From Streptomyces violaceoruber (GTDB lineage Bacteria > Actinomycetota > Actinomycetes > Streptomycetales > Streptomycetaceae): 14,210 bases of DNA. Shown here one piece after another: positions 1 to 6,996 of this stretch; the stretch's first letter is position 1; each line of letters begins with the position of its first letter. The stretch covers positions 1-14,210 of the forward strand of contig JODI01000167.1 in the NCBI GenBank assembly GCA_000720805.1, in the 5' to 3' direction. The notes beneath the pieces are model-generated. The model searched no databases, was not told where the DNA came from, and was given only the letters and a program-made list of their open reading frames with translations. Made by a program: the position numbers and the translations under genes.

Positions 1-256
1 GACACATCGGAAACCACGGCCTGCGACTCGGAAGACACACCAACAGCCTCACACCGCTGAAGCTCCTGCACCCACAGAACTAACGAAAAACTCAGTAGGC
101 GCGGCCCCCGGGGCCGGACCACAGGCGAGTTCACTATGCGAGATCCCCGCGAAGGCCTTGCCCTCCGCTCAACCATGGGCTCCGCCTCGGACCGCGGCGT
201 GGTGCGTTCGCCCGGCTGCCCCCTGAACCCGGCACAGGCGTGTGCCCCGGCAAGGC

Positions 257-291
257 GGAGGGGGCACCTCCCGGCCGAAGGGTGGGGAGAG
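257..291. repeat. Streptomyces-type palindromic intergenic repeat (variant copy)
   Basis: A run of G, then CACCTCCC, the core CCGGCCGAAGG, then GTGGGGAG. CTCCC at 268-272 can pair with GGGAG at 285-289. The layout (G-run, C-rich arm, short core stem with GAAG loop, G-rich arm ending in GGGGAG) matches the much clearer copy at 7668-7707. Such hairpins are frequent between Streptomyces genes; their function is unsettled. This copy is imperfect. Confidence 0.45.
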
Positions 292-311
292 TCCGGCGTG
301 GCCGTCCCGAA

Positions 312-328
312 GCGGGCGAGGCGCCCGC
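312..328 (-). terminator. Hairpin after the IclR gene, possible terminator
   Basis: GCGGGCG at 312-318 and CGCCCGC at 322-328 form a perfect 7-bp stem around a 3-base loop. It starts about 20 bases past the IclR stop codon in the direction of transcription. No T-run follows, which is usual for actinobacterial terminators. Position and stem support the call; function is inferred. Confidence 0.45.
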
Positions 329-349
329 GAGGCGGCGGCAGAGGAAAGG

Positions 350-1093
350 TCAGCCGACGCCCGGCAGGACCACCCCCGTGGACAGAGCCGTGTGCAGACG
401 CCCGGTGATCACGCGAGCGGTGTCGAGGACGGCCTCGATCTCGGCGGGACCGGGGCGTTCGACGGTGTACACGATGGAGACGGATGCGACGGCGTTGCCG
501 GAGGGTGAGACGACAGGGGCGGAGAGGGCGCCGAGGCCGAGGACGACCTCGCTGCGGCTGGTGGCGTAGCCGGCGGCGCGGGCCCGGGTGATCTCGGGGC
601 GCTCGTCGTCGCGCGGGGGTTCGGCGGCGAGCATGGCGATGCCGGGAGACCCGAGGGTGAGGGGGTGCCGGTCACCTGGGATGTAGACGGTGCGGGAGCG
701 GGCGCTCTCCACCTCGACGGAGACGAGAGTGACCGCCTCGTCGCCGTCGCGGACGACGAAGAAGGCGGTCAGCCCGACGCGGGCGGCGAGCTTGGCGATC
801 TCGGGTTTGGCGATCCGCTGGAGTACGGGGAGCGTGCGGCGGCCCAGTGACTGGGCGCGCGTGCCGAGCACGTATCCCTGCGGCGTGTGCGCGATCAGGC
901 GGTGGTCCTGGAGGGTGCGCAGCAGGCGGTAGATGATCGACCGGTGCAGCCCCATCCGCTGACTCAGCTCGGCCAGTGACAGCGGCTCGTGCGACAGCGC
1001 GATCAGCTCAAGCAGCCGCAGCCCCCGGTCCAGGGTCTGAACGGAGGGCTTGGGGGCGTCCGGCTCGCTGCCGCTTCCCCGCGCTTCGCCCAT
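350..1093 (-). CDS. IclR-family transcriptional regulator
   Basis: A 247-residue protein, the usual IclR-family size. The N-terminal winged helix-turn-helix spans about residues 20-80, with the stretch LSLAELSQRMGLHRS and the second helix IIYRLLRTLQ. The rest (about 95-240) is the IclR effector-binding domain, with FFVVRDGDEAVTLVSVE, the segment HPLTLGSPGIAMLA and the late VVSPSGNAVASVSI strand. The family usually binds small aromatic or organic acids as dimers or tetramers and acts as repressor or activator. The ATG at 1093 gives the full HTH; a weak AAGG lies about 9 bases upstream. It neighbours a broken amidase gene and diverges from the ABC importer, so its likeliest target is the repeat-rich promoter at 1771-1870. 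Its effector cannot be read from sequence. Confidence 0.93.
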   Translation of the reverse strand: MGEARGSGSEPDAPKPSVQTLDRGLRLLELIALSHEPLSLAELSQRMGLHRSIIYRLLRTLQDHRLIAHTPQGYVLGTRAQSLGRRTLPVLQRIAKPEIAKLAARVGLTAFFVVRDGDEAVTLVSVEVESARSRTVYIPGDRHPLTLGSPGIAMLAAEPPRDDERPEITRARAAGYATSRSEVVLGLGALSAPVVSPSGNAVASVSIVYTVERPGPAEIEAVLDTARVITGRLHTALSTGVVLPGVG

Positions 1094-1120
1094 ACCGGCA
1101 CCTTACGCGCCTTCCGAACC

Positions 1121-1133
1121 CTCCAGCTAGGAG
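1121..1133. promoter_or_regulatory. Near-palindrome upstream of the IclR gene, possible autoregulatory site
   Basis: CTCC at 1121-1124 and GGAG at 1130-1133 flank AGCTA, giving a 13-bp dyad about 28 bases before the IclR ATG. IclR proteins often control their own promoters, so it could be an operator. It is short and could arise by chance in GC-rich DNA. Confidence 0.2.
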
Positions 1134-1146
1134 AAGGTTGCCTCGG

Positions 1147-1790
1147 TCACCCCCGGCACGACCGCTGGGCGTGGCTCGCGATGGCGGACCGGACAGGTCG
1201 CTTGGCGAACGTGACGTCACGGGCGGGCGGCGGTTCGGCAGGGGCCGGATCGGCAGCCGGCACCGCGTCGAGGAGGGCCAGTACGGCGACGGTCGGCGCC
1301 ATGGCGCCGACCGTGTCGCATGTCGCCCGGGACAGCGGGGTGACCCCCTTTGCCCGGGTAGCGGCCGGTAGTCGGCCGCAGGGCGGCGATGCCGGTCAGC
1401 GTGGCCGGGATGCGCACCGAGCCTCCGGTATCGGTCCCCGGGCCCGCCGGTGCGGCTCCGCAGGCGACCGCCGCCGCCGTGCCGCTGCTGCTCCCGCCTG
1501 CGAAACGGTCCGGGCCCGCCGGGTTGCGTACGGGGCCGAACGGGCCGTTCGCGCTGGGCGCGCCGAAGACCAGCTCGTGCATGTTCGTCTTGCCCAGAAT
1601 GATCGCCCCGGCTTCGCGCAGCCGGGCGACCGCCGCCGCGTCCTGGGCGGGTACGAGATCCGCGAGCACTCTGGAACCCGCTGAGTTCGGCAGCCCGGCC
1701 ACATGGATGTGTCCTTGACGGCCGGGGGAAGGCCGTGCAGCGGGCCACGGGGTCCCAGCTGGTGAACGAGCCGTTTCGCAAGGAAGGACC
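1147..1790 (-). pseudogene. Amidase-signature family gene remnant, frameshifted and truncated
   Basis: Remains of an amidase-signature hydrolase, a family that cleaves amides to acid plus ammonia with a Ser-cisSer-Lys triad. The piece at about 1720-1760 reads GPLHGLPPAVKD and carries the catalytic Lys. About 1710-1713 the frame shifts (one base fewer than the expected KDNIHVAG). The main piece to about 1350 holds AGAIILGKTNMHELVFG, GGSSSGTAAAVACG (cis-Ser) and GTDTGGSVRIPA (nucleophile Ser). At the C-run 1344-1348 one extra base shifts the frame again; the family match resumes as VTPLSRATCDTVGAMAPTVAVLALLDAV and stops at 1147. Even with both shifts repaired it would be roughly 215 residues, against about 450-500 for the family, so the C-terminal half is missing. 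It lies between the IclR gene and the importer, suggesting an ancestral amide- or acid-utilisation locus. The two shifts could be sequencing errors, but the truncation would remain. Confidence 0.85.
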
Positions 1791-1870
1791 GCAGACCGAC
1801 AGGTCCCGTTTCATTACCGTTTCACAACGGCGTCGCCGCCGTTTCTCATATCGAATCCATGCACTGTGCA
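1771..1870 (+). promoter_or_regulatory. Repeat-rich promoter/operator region of the ABC importer operon
   Basis: CCGTTTC occurs at 1771-1777, 1806-1812, 1817-1823 and 1839-1845. The last three are spaced 11 and 22 bp apart, so they would lie on one face of the helix. Two perfect dyads overlap them: CCGTT-TCAC-AACGG at 1817-1830 and AACGGCG-TCGC-CGCCGTT at 1826-1843. A separate 11-bp dyad, TGCAC-T-GTGCA, lies at 1860-1870. TTCACA at 1821-1826 resembles a -35 element, but the -10 around 1846-1852 is weak. Repeated dyads ahead of a transporter operon that faces an IclR gene suggest the IclR operator. The first repeat lies inside the amidase remnant. Confidence 0.5.
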
Positions 1871-1915
1871 CCGGCTCCGCGTAGCCCTACGTTCACCGCT
1901 CCGTCACTAGGAGCC

Positions 1916-1920
1916 AGGAG
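1916..1920 (+). promoter_or_regulatory. Ribosome binding site fixing the binding-protein start
   Basis: AGGAG, 7 bases before the ATG at 1928. It selects this start over the in-frame ATG at 1859, which has no such site and would place 23 unrelated residues before the Tat signal. Confidence 0.8.
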
Positions 1921-1927
1921 TCACCGC

Positions 1928-3268
1928 ATGGACCACTCCGCGCAGCAGCCGAAGAACCAGCCGAACAGACGAACCGTCCTGCGGGCCCTCGGGCTCGGCG
2001 CCGCCACCGCGGGCGCCGCACCGCTGATCGCCGCCTGTGGCGGGGGCCTGAAGGGCTCCGGATCCTCGTCCGGCGACGTCATCAAGATCGGCTATGTGAG
2101 TCCGCGCACCGGTGCGTACGCGGCCTTCGCCGAGTCCGACGAGTACATCCTCAAGCAGGCCAGAGCGGCCTTCGCCAAGGGCCTCAAGTTCGGCGGCAAG
2201 ACCTACAAGGTGCAGATCCTCGACCGTGACACCGGCTCCGACCCGCAGCAGGCGGCGACGATCGCGAACGAGCTGATCTCCCAGCAGGGCGTGGACCTGA
2301 TGCTGGTCACGTCGACGCCGGAGACCGTGCACCCGGTCGCCAACAAGTGCGAGAGCGAGGGCGTGCCCTGTATCTCGACCATCGAGCCCTGGCAGTCGTA
2401 CTTCTTCGGACGTGGCGGCACCCCGCAGAAGACGTTCACGTACACGTACCACTTCTTCGACGGCATCGAGCACGTCGTCACCGGCGAGAGCGACATCTGG
2501 CGGATGTTCGACACCAACAAGAAGGTCGGTGTCCTGTGGCCGAACGACGCCGACGGCGGCGCGTTCCGCGACAAGAAGACCGGCTTCCGCGCGCAGGCCG
2601 GGGCCAAGGGCTTCACCTTCGTCGACCCGGGCGCCTACGAGGACGGGACGAAGGACTTCTCGTCGATCATCGCGACATTCAAGAAGGAGGGCGTGCAGAT
2701 CCTGGCGGGTGTGCCGACGCCGCCGGACTTCGCGACCTTCTGGACGCAGGCCGCCCAGCAGGGCTTCAAGCCGAAGGTGGTCACCATCGCCAAGGCCATC
2801 CTCTTCGAGTCGTCGGTCGCCTCGCTGCCGAACGGCCTGGGCGACGGACTGTGCACCGAGAGCTGGTGGCTGCCGCAGTTCCCGTTCAGCTCCAGCCTGA
2901 CCGGGCAGACGTCGCAGCAGCTCGCCGACGACTACGGGAAGTCCGCGCAGGCCAAGGGCCGCCGGTGGAACCAGGCGCTCGGCTTCAACCACGCCCTGTT
3001 CGAGATCGCGGACAACGTCCTGCGGCACGCGAACCCCAAGGACAAGAAGGCTGTCGCCAACCGGATCGGGAAGACCAGCATGGACACGGTCATCGGCCGC
3101 GTCGACTGGACCGGGGGTGGCGCGGCCAACCCCGTCAAGAACGTCGCCGCCATCCCGGTTGTCAGCACCCAGTGGGTCAAGGGCAGTGGCGGCCATTACG
3201 ACCTGAAGATCGTCGGCAACACGCTGATCCCCGAGGCCAAGATCGACATGAAGGCCCGGGAGCTGTGA
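1928..3268 (+). CDS. Tat-exported lipoprotein, LIV/HAAT-type ABC transporter substrate-binding protein
   Basis: A 446-residue extracytoplasmic receptor that delivers substrate to the permease pair encoded downstream. The N-terminus carries a twin-arginine signal (NRRTVLRALGLGAAT, Arg14-Arg15), an Ala/Gly-rich hydrophobic stretch and the lipobox LIAAC, with Cys37 as the expected lipid-modified residue. The mature part reads as a type I periplasmic-binding fold of the Peripla_BP_6 kind: IKIGYVSPRTGAYAAFAESD, then KVQILDRDTGSDPQQAATIANELI and VDLMLVTSTPETVHPVA, typical of LivJ/LivK-like proteins. The family binds branched-chain amino acids, amides, urea or aromatic acids. The ligand cannot be read here, though a nearby amidase remnant and a nearby aromatic pathway make an amide or aromatic acid plausible. 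The stop overlaps the next start in GTGA. Confidence 0.92.
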   Translation: MDHSAQQPKNQPNRRTVLRALGLGAATAGAAPLIAACGGGLKGSGSSSGDVIKIGYVSPRTGAYAAFAESDEYILKQARAAFAKGLKFGGKTYKVQILDRDTGSDPQQAATIANELISQQGVDLMLVTSTPETVHPVANKCESEGVPCISTIEPWQSYFFGRGGTPQKTFTYTYHFFDGIEHVVTGESDIWRMFDTNKKVGVLWPNDADGGAFRDKKTGFRAQAGAKGFTFVDPGAYEDGTKDFSSIIATFKKEGVQILAGVPTPPDFATFWTQAAQQGFKPKVVTIAKAILFESSVASLPNGLGDGLCTESWWLPQFPFSSSLTGQTSQQLADDYGKSAQAKGRRWNQALGFNHALFEIADNVLRHANPKDKKAVANRIGKTSMDTVIGRVDWTGGGAANPVKNVAAIPVVSTQWVKGSGGHYDLKIVGNTLIPEAKIDMKAREL

Positions 3269-4005
3269 CGGCGCCGGTGCTCCAGCCGCTGCTGGAGGTC
3301 GAGCACCTGGCCGTCAGCTTCGGGGCCCTCAACGTGCTGGAGGACGTCGAGCTGGCGGTCCCGCGCGGCCAGGCCGTCGGCATCGTCGGCCCGAACGGGG
3401 CCGGCAAGTCGACGCTGCTGAGCGCCATCTCGGGCGTCGAGCCCGTCACCCGGGGCACCGTACGGCTCGGGGGCCGCGACGTCACCCGCGTCTCCGCCGC
3501 CCAGCGGTGCCGTCTCGGGGTCGGCCGGTCCTTCCAGATCCCCCGCCCGTTCGGGGATCTGACGGTCTTCGAGAACGTCCTGGTCGGCGCCCAACGCGGG
3601 GCCGGGCTGCGCGGGGCCCACGCCCGCGAACAGGCCCTCACCGCGCTGGAGACCACCGGCATGCTCCCGGTCGCCAACAAGCCGGCCGGCGGCCTGCCGC
3701 TGCTCGGCCGCAAGCGCCTGGAGCTGGCCCGCGCCCTGGCCACCGCCCCCGAGCTGCTCCTGCTCGACGAGATCGCGGGCGGCCTCACCGAGAGCGAGGC
3801 CGACGAACTGGTCGGCACCGTCCTGTCGTTGAAGGAGGCCGGCGTGACCATCCTGTGGATCGAGCACGTCGTCAAGGCCCTGGTCCAGGTCGTGGACCGG
3901 CTGGTCTGTCTCGCCTACGGCCGCATCCGCGTCGACGGCGACCCGCACGAGGTCCTCGCCAGCCCCGAGGTCGCCGAGGTCTATCTGGGAGGTACGACAG
4001 CGTGA
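3265..4005 (+). CDS. LivG-type ABC transporter ATPase
   Basis: A 246-residue cytoplasmic ATPase of the LIV/HAAT importer, paired with the next ATPase. Walker A is GPNGAGKS (residues 42-49), the Q-loop falls in GVGRSFQIPRPF (about 86-96), Walker B is LLLLDE (164-169) and the switch His is His201 in ILWIEH. The family-typical YLGGTT end is present. The ABC signature is unusual: LPLLGRKRLELARAL at about 144-158, where LSxGxQ/KR is expected, so the Ser and first Gly are replaced. The GTG start at 3265 overlaps the upstream stop by 4 bases, implying translational coupling; upstream in-frame codons belong to an out-of-frame reading of the binding-protein gene. Confidence 0.93.
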   Translation: MTAPVLQPLLEVEHLAVSFGALNVLEDVELAVPRGQAVGIVGPNGAGKSTLLSAISGVEPVTRGTVRLGGRDVTRVSAAQRCRLGVGRSFQIPRPFGDLTVFENVLVGAQRGAGLRGAHAREQALTALETTGMLPVANKPAGGLPLLGRKRLELARALATAPELLLLDEIAGGLTESEADELVGTVLSLKEAGVTILWIEHVVKALVQVVDRLVCLAYGRIRVDGDPHEVLASPEVAEVYLGGTTA

Positions 4006-4724
4006 GCAGCCCACTGCTGCACCTCGAGGCGATCGATGCCGGATACGGGGACTTCCAGGCTCTTTTCGGCATCACCCTCGACGTCGCCGAAGGCGAACTC
4101 CTCGCCCTTGTCGGTGCCAACGGCGCCGGCAAGTCCACCCTGCTGCGGACCGTCGCCGGGGCTCTCAAGCCTTTCAGCGGAACCGTCCGCTTCGACGGGG
4201 AGGACGTCACCGCCCTCCCCGACATCCACCGCTCCCGCAAGGGCATCGGCCTCGTCCCCGAGGGGCGGCGGCTCTTCCCGTCCCTCACCGTCGAGGAGAA
4301 CCTCCGGGTCGGCGCCGCCAACGGCCGGAAAGGCCCGTGGGACCTGAAGAAGGTGTACGAGATGATGCCGCTCGTCGCCGACCGCCGCACCCGCAAGGCC
4401 GCCCGCCTCTCCGGAGGCGAGCAGCAGGCCGTCGCCATCGGCCGCGCTCTGATGGGCAACCCCCGCCTGCTGCTGCTCGACGAGGTGTCGCTCGGCCTCG
4501 CGCCGCTGGTCGTCGAGCAGCTCTACACGGCGCTTCCCGGCATCCGCACCGAGGGCACCACCGTCGTCCTCGTGGAGCAGGACCTGACCCGCACGTTCGC
4601 GGTCGCCGACCGCATCGCCTGCGTCCTGGAGGGCCGCGTCGTCCTGACCGCCCCGGCCGCCGACCTGACCCGTGAGCAGGTCACGGCCGCCTACTTCGGC
4701 ACCCTGGAGGTGACGTCCCCATGA
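4002..4724 (+). CDS. LivF-type ABC transporter ATPase
   Basis: A 240-residue ATPase, the second nucleotide-binding subunit of the importer. Walker A is GANGAGKS (residues 38-45), the segment GIGLVPEGRRLFPSLTVEENL (81-101) is characteristic of LivF, the signature is LSGGEQQ (136-142) and Walker B is LLLLDE (156-161) followed by VSLGLAPLVVEQ. The H-loop position reads VEQD, with Gln instead of His, as is common in LivF proteins. The GTG start at 4002 overlaps the preceding stop in GTGA and has a strong GGGAGGT site at 3987-3993. The C-terminus ends in AYFGTLEVTSP, at the normal family length. Confidence 0.94.
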   Translation: MSSPLLHLEAIDAGYGDFQALFGITLDVAEGELLALVGANGAGKSTLLRTVAGALKPFSGTVRFDGEDVTALPDIHRSRKGIGLVPEGRRLFPSLTVEENLRVGAANGRKGPWDLKKVYEMMPLVADRRTRKAARLSGGEQQAVAIGRALMGNPRLLLLDEVSLGLAPLVVEQLYTALPGIRTEGTTVVLVEQDLTRTFAVADRIACVLEGRVVLTAPAADLTREQVTAAYFGTLEVTSP

Positions 4725-5593
4725 CGTGGCTCAACGCCATCGCACAGGGCATGCTGCTCGGCGGCATCTTCGCCATGGCCGCGGCGGGCCTGTCCCTGAT
4801 CTTCGGGGTGATGCGGGTCGCCAACCTCGCCCACGGCGACCTGATGATCCTCGGCGGCTACGTGGCCTCGGTGGCCGCAGTCAGCCTGCACATCCCCGTC
4901 GCGCTCACCGTGCTGGTCTCGATGGCGGCCGTCGGCGGCCTCGGCTACGTCATCCAGCGGACACTGCTCGACCGGGCCATGGGGCTCAGCGAGTTCGCGC
5001 CCCTGATGGTCACCTTCGGCATCTCCGTGATCATCCCGAACGTACTCGTCCAGCTCTTCAGCAACGACTCCAAGCCGCTCGGCATCGGCTCGCTCGGCAC
5101 CGCGAGCATCCGCGTCGGCAGCGACCTGGCCATCGGCTGGTTCCCGCTGATCACCGTCGGGGCGGCGGTCGCCGTCCTGGCCACGCTGCACCTCTTCCTC
5201 TACCGCACCCAGTCCGGCCGCATCGTCCGGGCCACCGCCGACGACCGCGCCGTCGTCCGGCTGATGGGCGTCGACAACCGCAAGGTCTATGCCCTCACCA
5301 CCGTCATCGCCTTCGCCACCGTCGCTCTGGCCGGCACCCTCTACACGATGCGGCAGGGCGGAGTGACCCCGTACGAGGGCCAGCTCAACGTCCTGTTCGC
5401 CTTCGAAGTCGTCATCATCGGCGGCCTCGGCTCGCTGTGGGGCACCCTCGCCGGCGGCATGGTGCTGGGCATCGCGCAGTCCGTCGGCGCCCAGATCTCG
5501 CCCGACCTGCCGTTGCTCGCCGGGCATCTGGTGTTCCTGGCGGTTCTGGTTCTCCGGCCGCAGGGCCTGTTCGGCAGGAGTGTGCTCGCATGA
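4721..5593 (+). CDS. LivH-type branched-chain ABC transporter permease
   Basis: A 290-residue integral membrane permease, the LivH half of the transmembrane pair. The N-terminal AAGLSLIFGVMRVANLAHGD is the family hallmark. It is followed by alternating hydrophobic segments and the cytoplasmic stretch RIVRATADDRAVVRLMGVDNRKVYAL, the coupling region that contacts the ATPases. Near the end, VVIIGGLGSLWGTLAGGMVLG is also typical. Residue count matches the family. The ATG at 4721 overlaps the preceding stop in ATGA and has a strong GGAGGTGA site at 4706-4713, 7 bases upstream. Confidence 0.95.
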   Translation: MTWLNAIAQGMLLGGIFAMAAAGLSLIFGVMRVANLAHGDLMILGGYVASVAAVSLHIPVALTVLVSMAAVGGLGYVIQRTLLDRAMGLSEFAPLMVTFGISVIIPNVLVQLFSNDSKPLGIGSLGTASIRVGSDLAIGWFPLITVGAAVAVLATLHLFLYRTQSGRIVRATADDRAVVRLMGVDNRKVYALTTVIAFATVALAGTLYTMRQGGVTPYEGQLNVLFAFEVVIIGGLGSLWGTLAGGMVLGIAQSVGAQISPDLPLLAGHLVFLAVLVLRPQGLFGRSVLA

Positions 5594-6636
5594 CCGCCCA
5601 GACCACCGCCGTCGACTCCCCGCCGGCCCCGTCTGCACCCCCCGCCGTCCGACGCGGCGGCCGCGCCGCCGTCCTCGGCCTGACCGGGACGTTCCTCGTC
5701 CTGCTGATCATGGCGAGCCTGCCCTACCTCGTCGACAACGGCGTCACCACCCAACTGGTGAAGCTCTGCTACCTCATCGCCCTGGCCTCGATGTGGAACC
5801 TGCTCGCCGGATACGCCGGCATGGTCTCCATGGGCCAGCAGGCTTTCATCGGCCTCGGCGCGTACACGCTGTTCGTCGTCAACGACCACGGAATCGACGT
5901 CTACGCCGGCACGCTCGTCGTATCGGCGGTCGTCGCTCTGATCGCCTGGCCGGTGTCCTACATCGCCTTCCGGCTGCGCGGCGGCTACTTCGCCGTCGGG
6001 ACATGGGTGATCGCCGAGGTCGCTCGCCTCATCGTCGTCCGCTTCGACTCCCTCGGTGCCGCGAGCGGCCGCAACATCACCACCCTCACCGCCGAACCGG
6101 TGCTACGGCAGGCGTACACCTACTGGTTGGCCCTCGCCGTGATGGCGGCGGCGGTGCTGGGCACGTATCTGGCGCTGCGCAGCCGCCTCGGCCTGGACCT
6201 CCAGGCCATCCGAGACGACGAGACCGCGGCCGGCTCGCTCGGCGTGAACGTCACGCGTGGCAAGCGGATCATCTACATCGCGGCGGCCGGCGGCTGCGCC
6301 GCTGCCGGAGCGGTGATCTGCGTCAACAGCCTTGGGGTGGCCTCGCCTTCGCAGATCTTCGGGGTGCAGTACACGGCCCTGATGATCTTCATGGTGGTCA
6401 TCGGCGGCATCGGCACCGTCGAAGGCCCGGTCATCGGCGCCCTCGTCTACTTCCTCCTGGACAAGTACTTCGCCCAGAGCGGCGTCTGGTACCTCGTCGT
6501 CATCGGCGCCGCCGCCATCGCCGTCTCCCTCTACCTGCCGCGGGGCCTGTGGGGAACCCTGGCCCACCGGACCGGTTTCGCGATCTTCCCCGTGACCCAC
6601 AAAGTCCTGCGGACCGCGCGACGTGACGAGGCCTGA
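5590..6636 (+). CDS. LivM-type branched-chain ABC transporter permease
   Basis: A 348-residue integral membrane permease, partner of the LivH-type protein. A Pro/Ala-rich cytoplasmic leader (about residues 1-25) precedes the first membrane segment. Diagnostic stretches are MWNLLAGYAGMVSMGQQAFIGLGAY, FRLRGGYFAVGTWVIAEV, the coupling loop SRLGLDLQAIRDDETAAGSLGVNV and the late VVIGGIGTVEGPVIGAL. The ATG at 5590 overlaps the upstream stop in ATGA, with AGGAG at 5576-5580. It is the last gene of the importer operon; a hairpin follows. The roughly 25-residue basic tail after the last membrane span is unremarkable. Confidence 0.95.
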   Translation: MTAQTTAVDSPPAPSAPPAVRRGGRAAVLGLTGTFLVLLIMASLPYLVDNGVTTQLVKLCYLIALASMWNLLAGYAGMVSMGQQAFIGLGAYTLFVVNDHGIDVYAGTLVVSAVVALIAWPVSYIAFRLRGGYFAVGTWVIAEVARLIVVRFDSLGAASGRNITTLTAEPVLRQAYTYWLALAVMAAAVLGTYLALRSRLGLDLQAIRDDETAAGSLGVNVTRGKRIIYIAAAGGCAAAGAVICVNSLGVASPSQIFGVQYTALMIFMVVIGGIGTVEGPVIGALVYFLLDKYFAQSGVWYLVVIGAAAIAVSLYLPRGLWGTLAHRTGFAIFPVTHKVLRTARRDEA

Positions 6637-6653
6637 GAGCCGCACGCCCGGAA

Positions 6654-6675
6654 GGGAGTCACGCAAGCGACTCCC
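6654..6675 (+). terminator. Hairpin terminator after the importer operon
   Basis: GGGAGTC at 6654-6660 and GACTCCC at 6669-6675 form a perfect 7-bp stem with an 8-base loop, starting 17 bases past the last permease stop codon. No T-run follows. Position at the end of a five-gene operon supports a terminator role. Confidence 0.6.
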
Positions 6676-6996
6676 CATCGGAGCCGTCCGATCCAGAAGA
6701 TCAGTCCCGCACGGTGGGTCATCACCTGCCAACGTGTTCCCCAAGCTCGGTATCGTCTCGCGCGCCGCACTCGCGCGCGTCGACCTGGCCTTGGGCGTCC
6801 AGATGGGCACTTTGAGGCAGATCATCGAGGTAGCCGAATACGGGCGACGCGGAGGAGGGATGTGCCCCGTCGGCCGACGGTTTCGAGTACCCGTGCCGCA
6901 AGTGCGGTCGGCTCGGGTAGGCGGCTCGGGCGGCGAAGCAGTCGCCGTCCGCCAGGTAGGACGCCTGCCATTGGCTCATTGCCCTGGGAAAACCCC
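6676..6996. other. Intergenic stretch between importer and MarR gene, no intact gene
   Basis: This stretch separates the two convergent transcription units. Frames on both strands are open for up to about 125 codons, but none has a good ribosome site, a family match or a steady codon pattern. A short relic resembling the end of a LuxR-type DNA-binding domain lies at 6731-6784. A 28-codon frame ending at 6920 contains a single CRKC pair but nothing else of note. The stretch probably holds decayed coding DNA. Confidence 0.5.
6731..6784 (+). pseudogene. Possible LuxR-family helix-turn-helix tail remnant
   Basis: Read in one frame, these 18 codons give NVFPKLGIVSRAALARVD. This closely resembles the end of a LuxR-type HTH, in which the recognition helix is followed by a (N)VFxKLGxxSRAxLA segment. 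No upstream HTH helices (GLSNREIA-type) are found in any frame before it, and no regulator sequence follows. It would therefore be a fragment left by deletion. The match is short and could be chance. Confidence 0.35.

Larger units (their letters stand above)
1..349. other. Left-edge stretch without a convincing gene
   Basis: No reading frame here has recognisable protein content. Frame 1 is open from the first base to a TGA at 58-60, giving 19 residues that could be the tail of a gene lying to the left, but they match nothing I recognise. Several GC-rich frames stay open between 136 and 569 but run antisense into the IclR gene and look like composition artefacts. The supportable contents are a Streptomyces-type hairpin repeat at 257-291 and a hairpin just beyond the end of the IclR gene at 312-328. 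Confidence 0.5.

Noticed and set aside
1008..1871. A 287-codon reverse frame across the amidase region as an intact gene
   Set aside because: Its translation is Arg/Pro-rich and matches no family. The amidase motifs are in two other frames.
1859..1927. Upstream ATG for the substrate-binding protein
   Set aside because: It lacks a ribosome site and would put 23 residues before the Tat signal. The ATG at 1928 has AGGAG at the right distance.
6834..6920. Possible small zinc-ribbon protein with a CRKC pair
   Set aside because: Only one Cys pair in 28 codons, no start codon with ribosome site, and a stop directly upstream.
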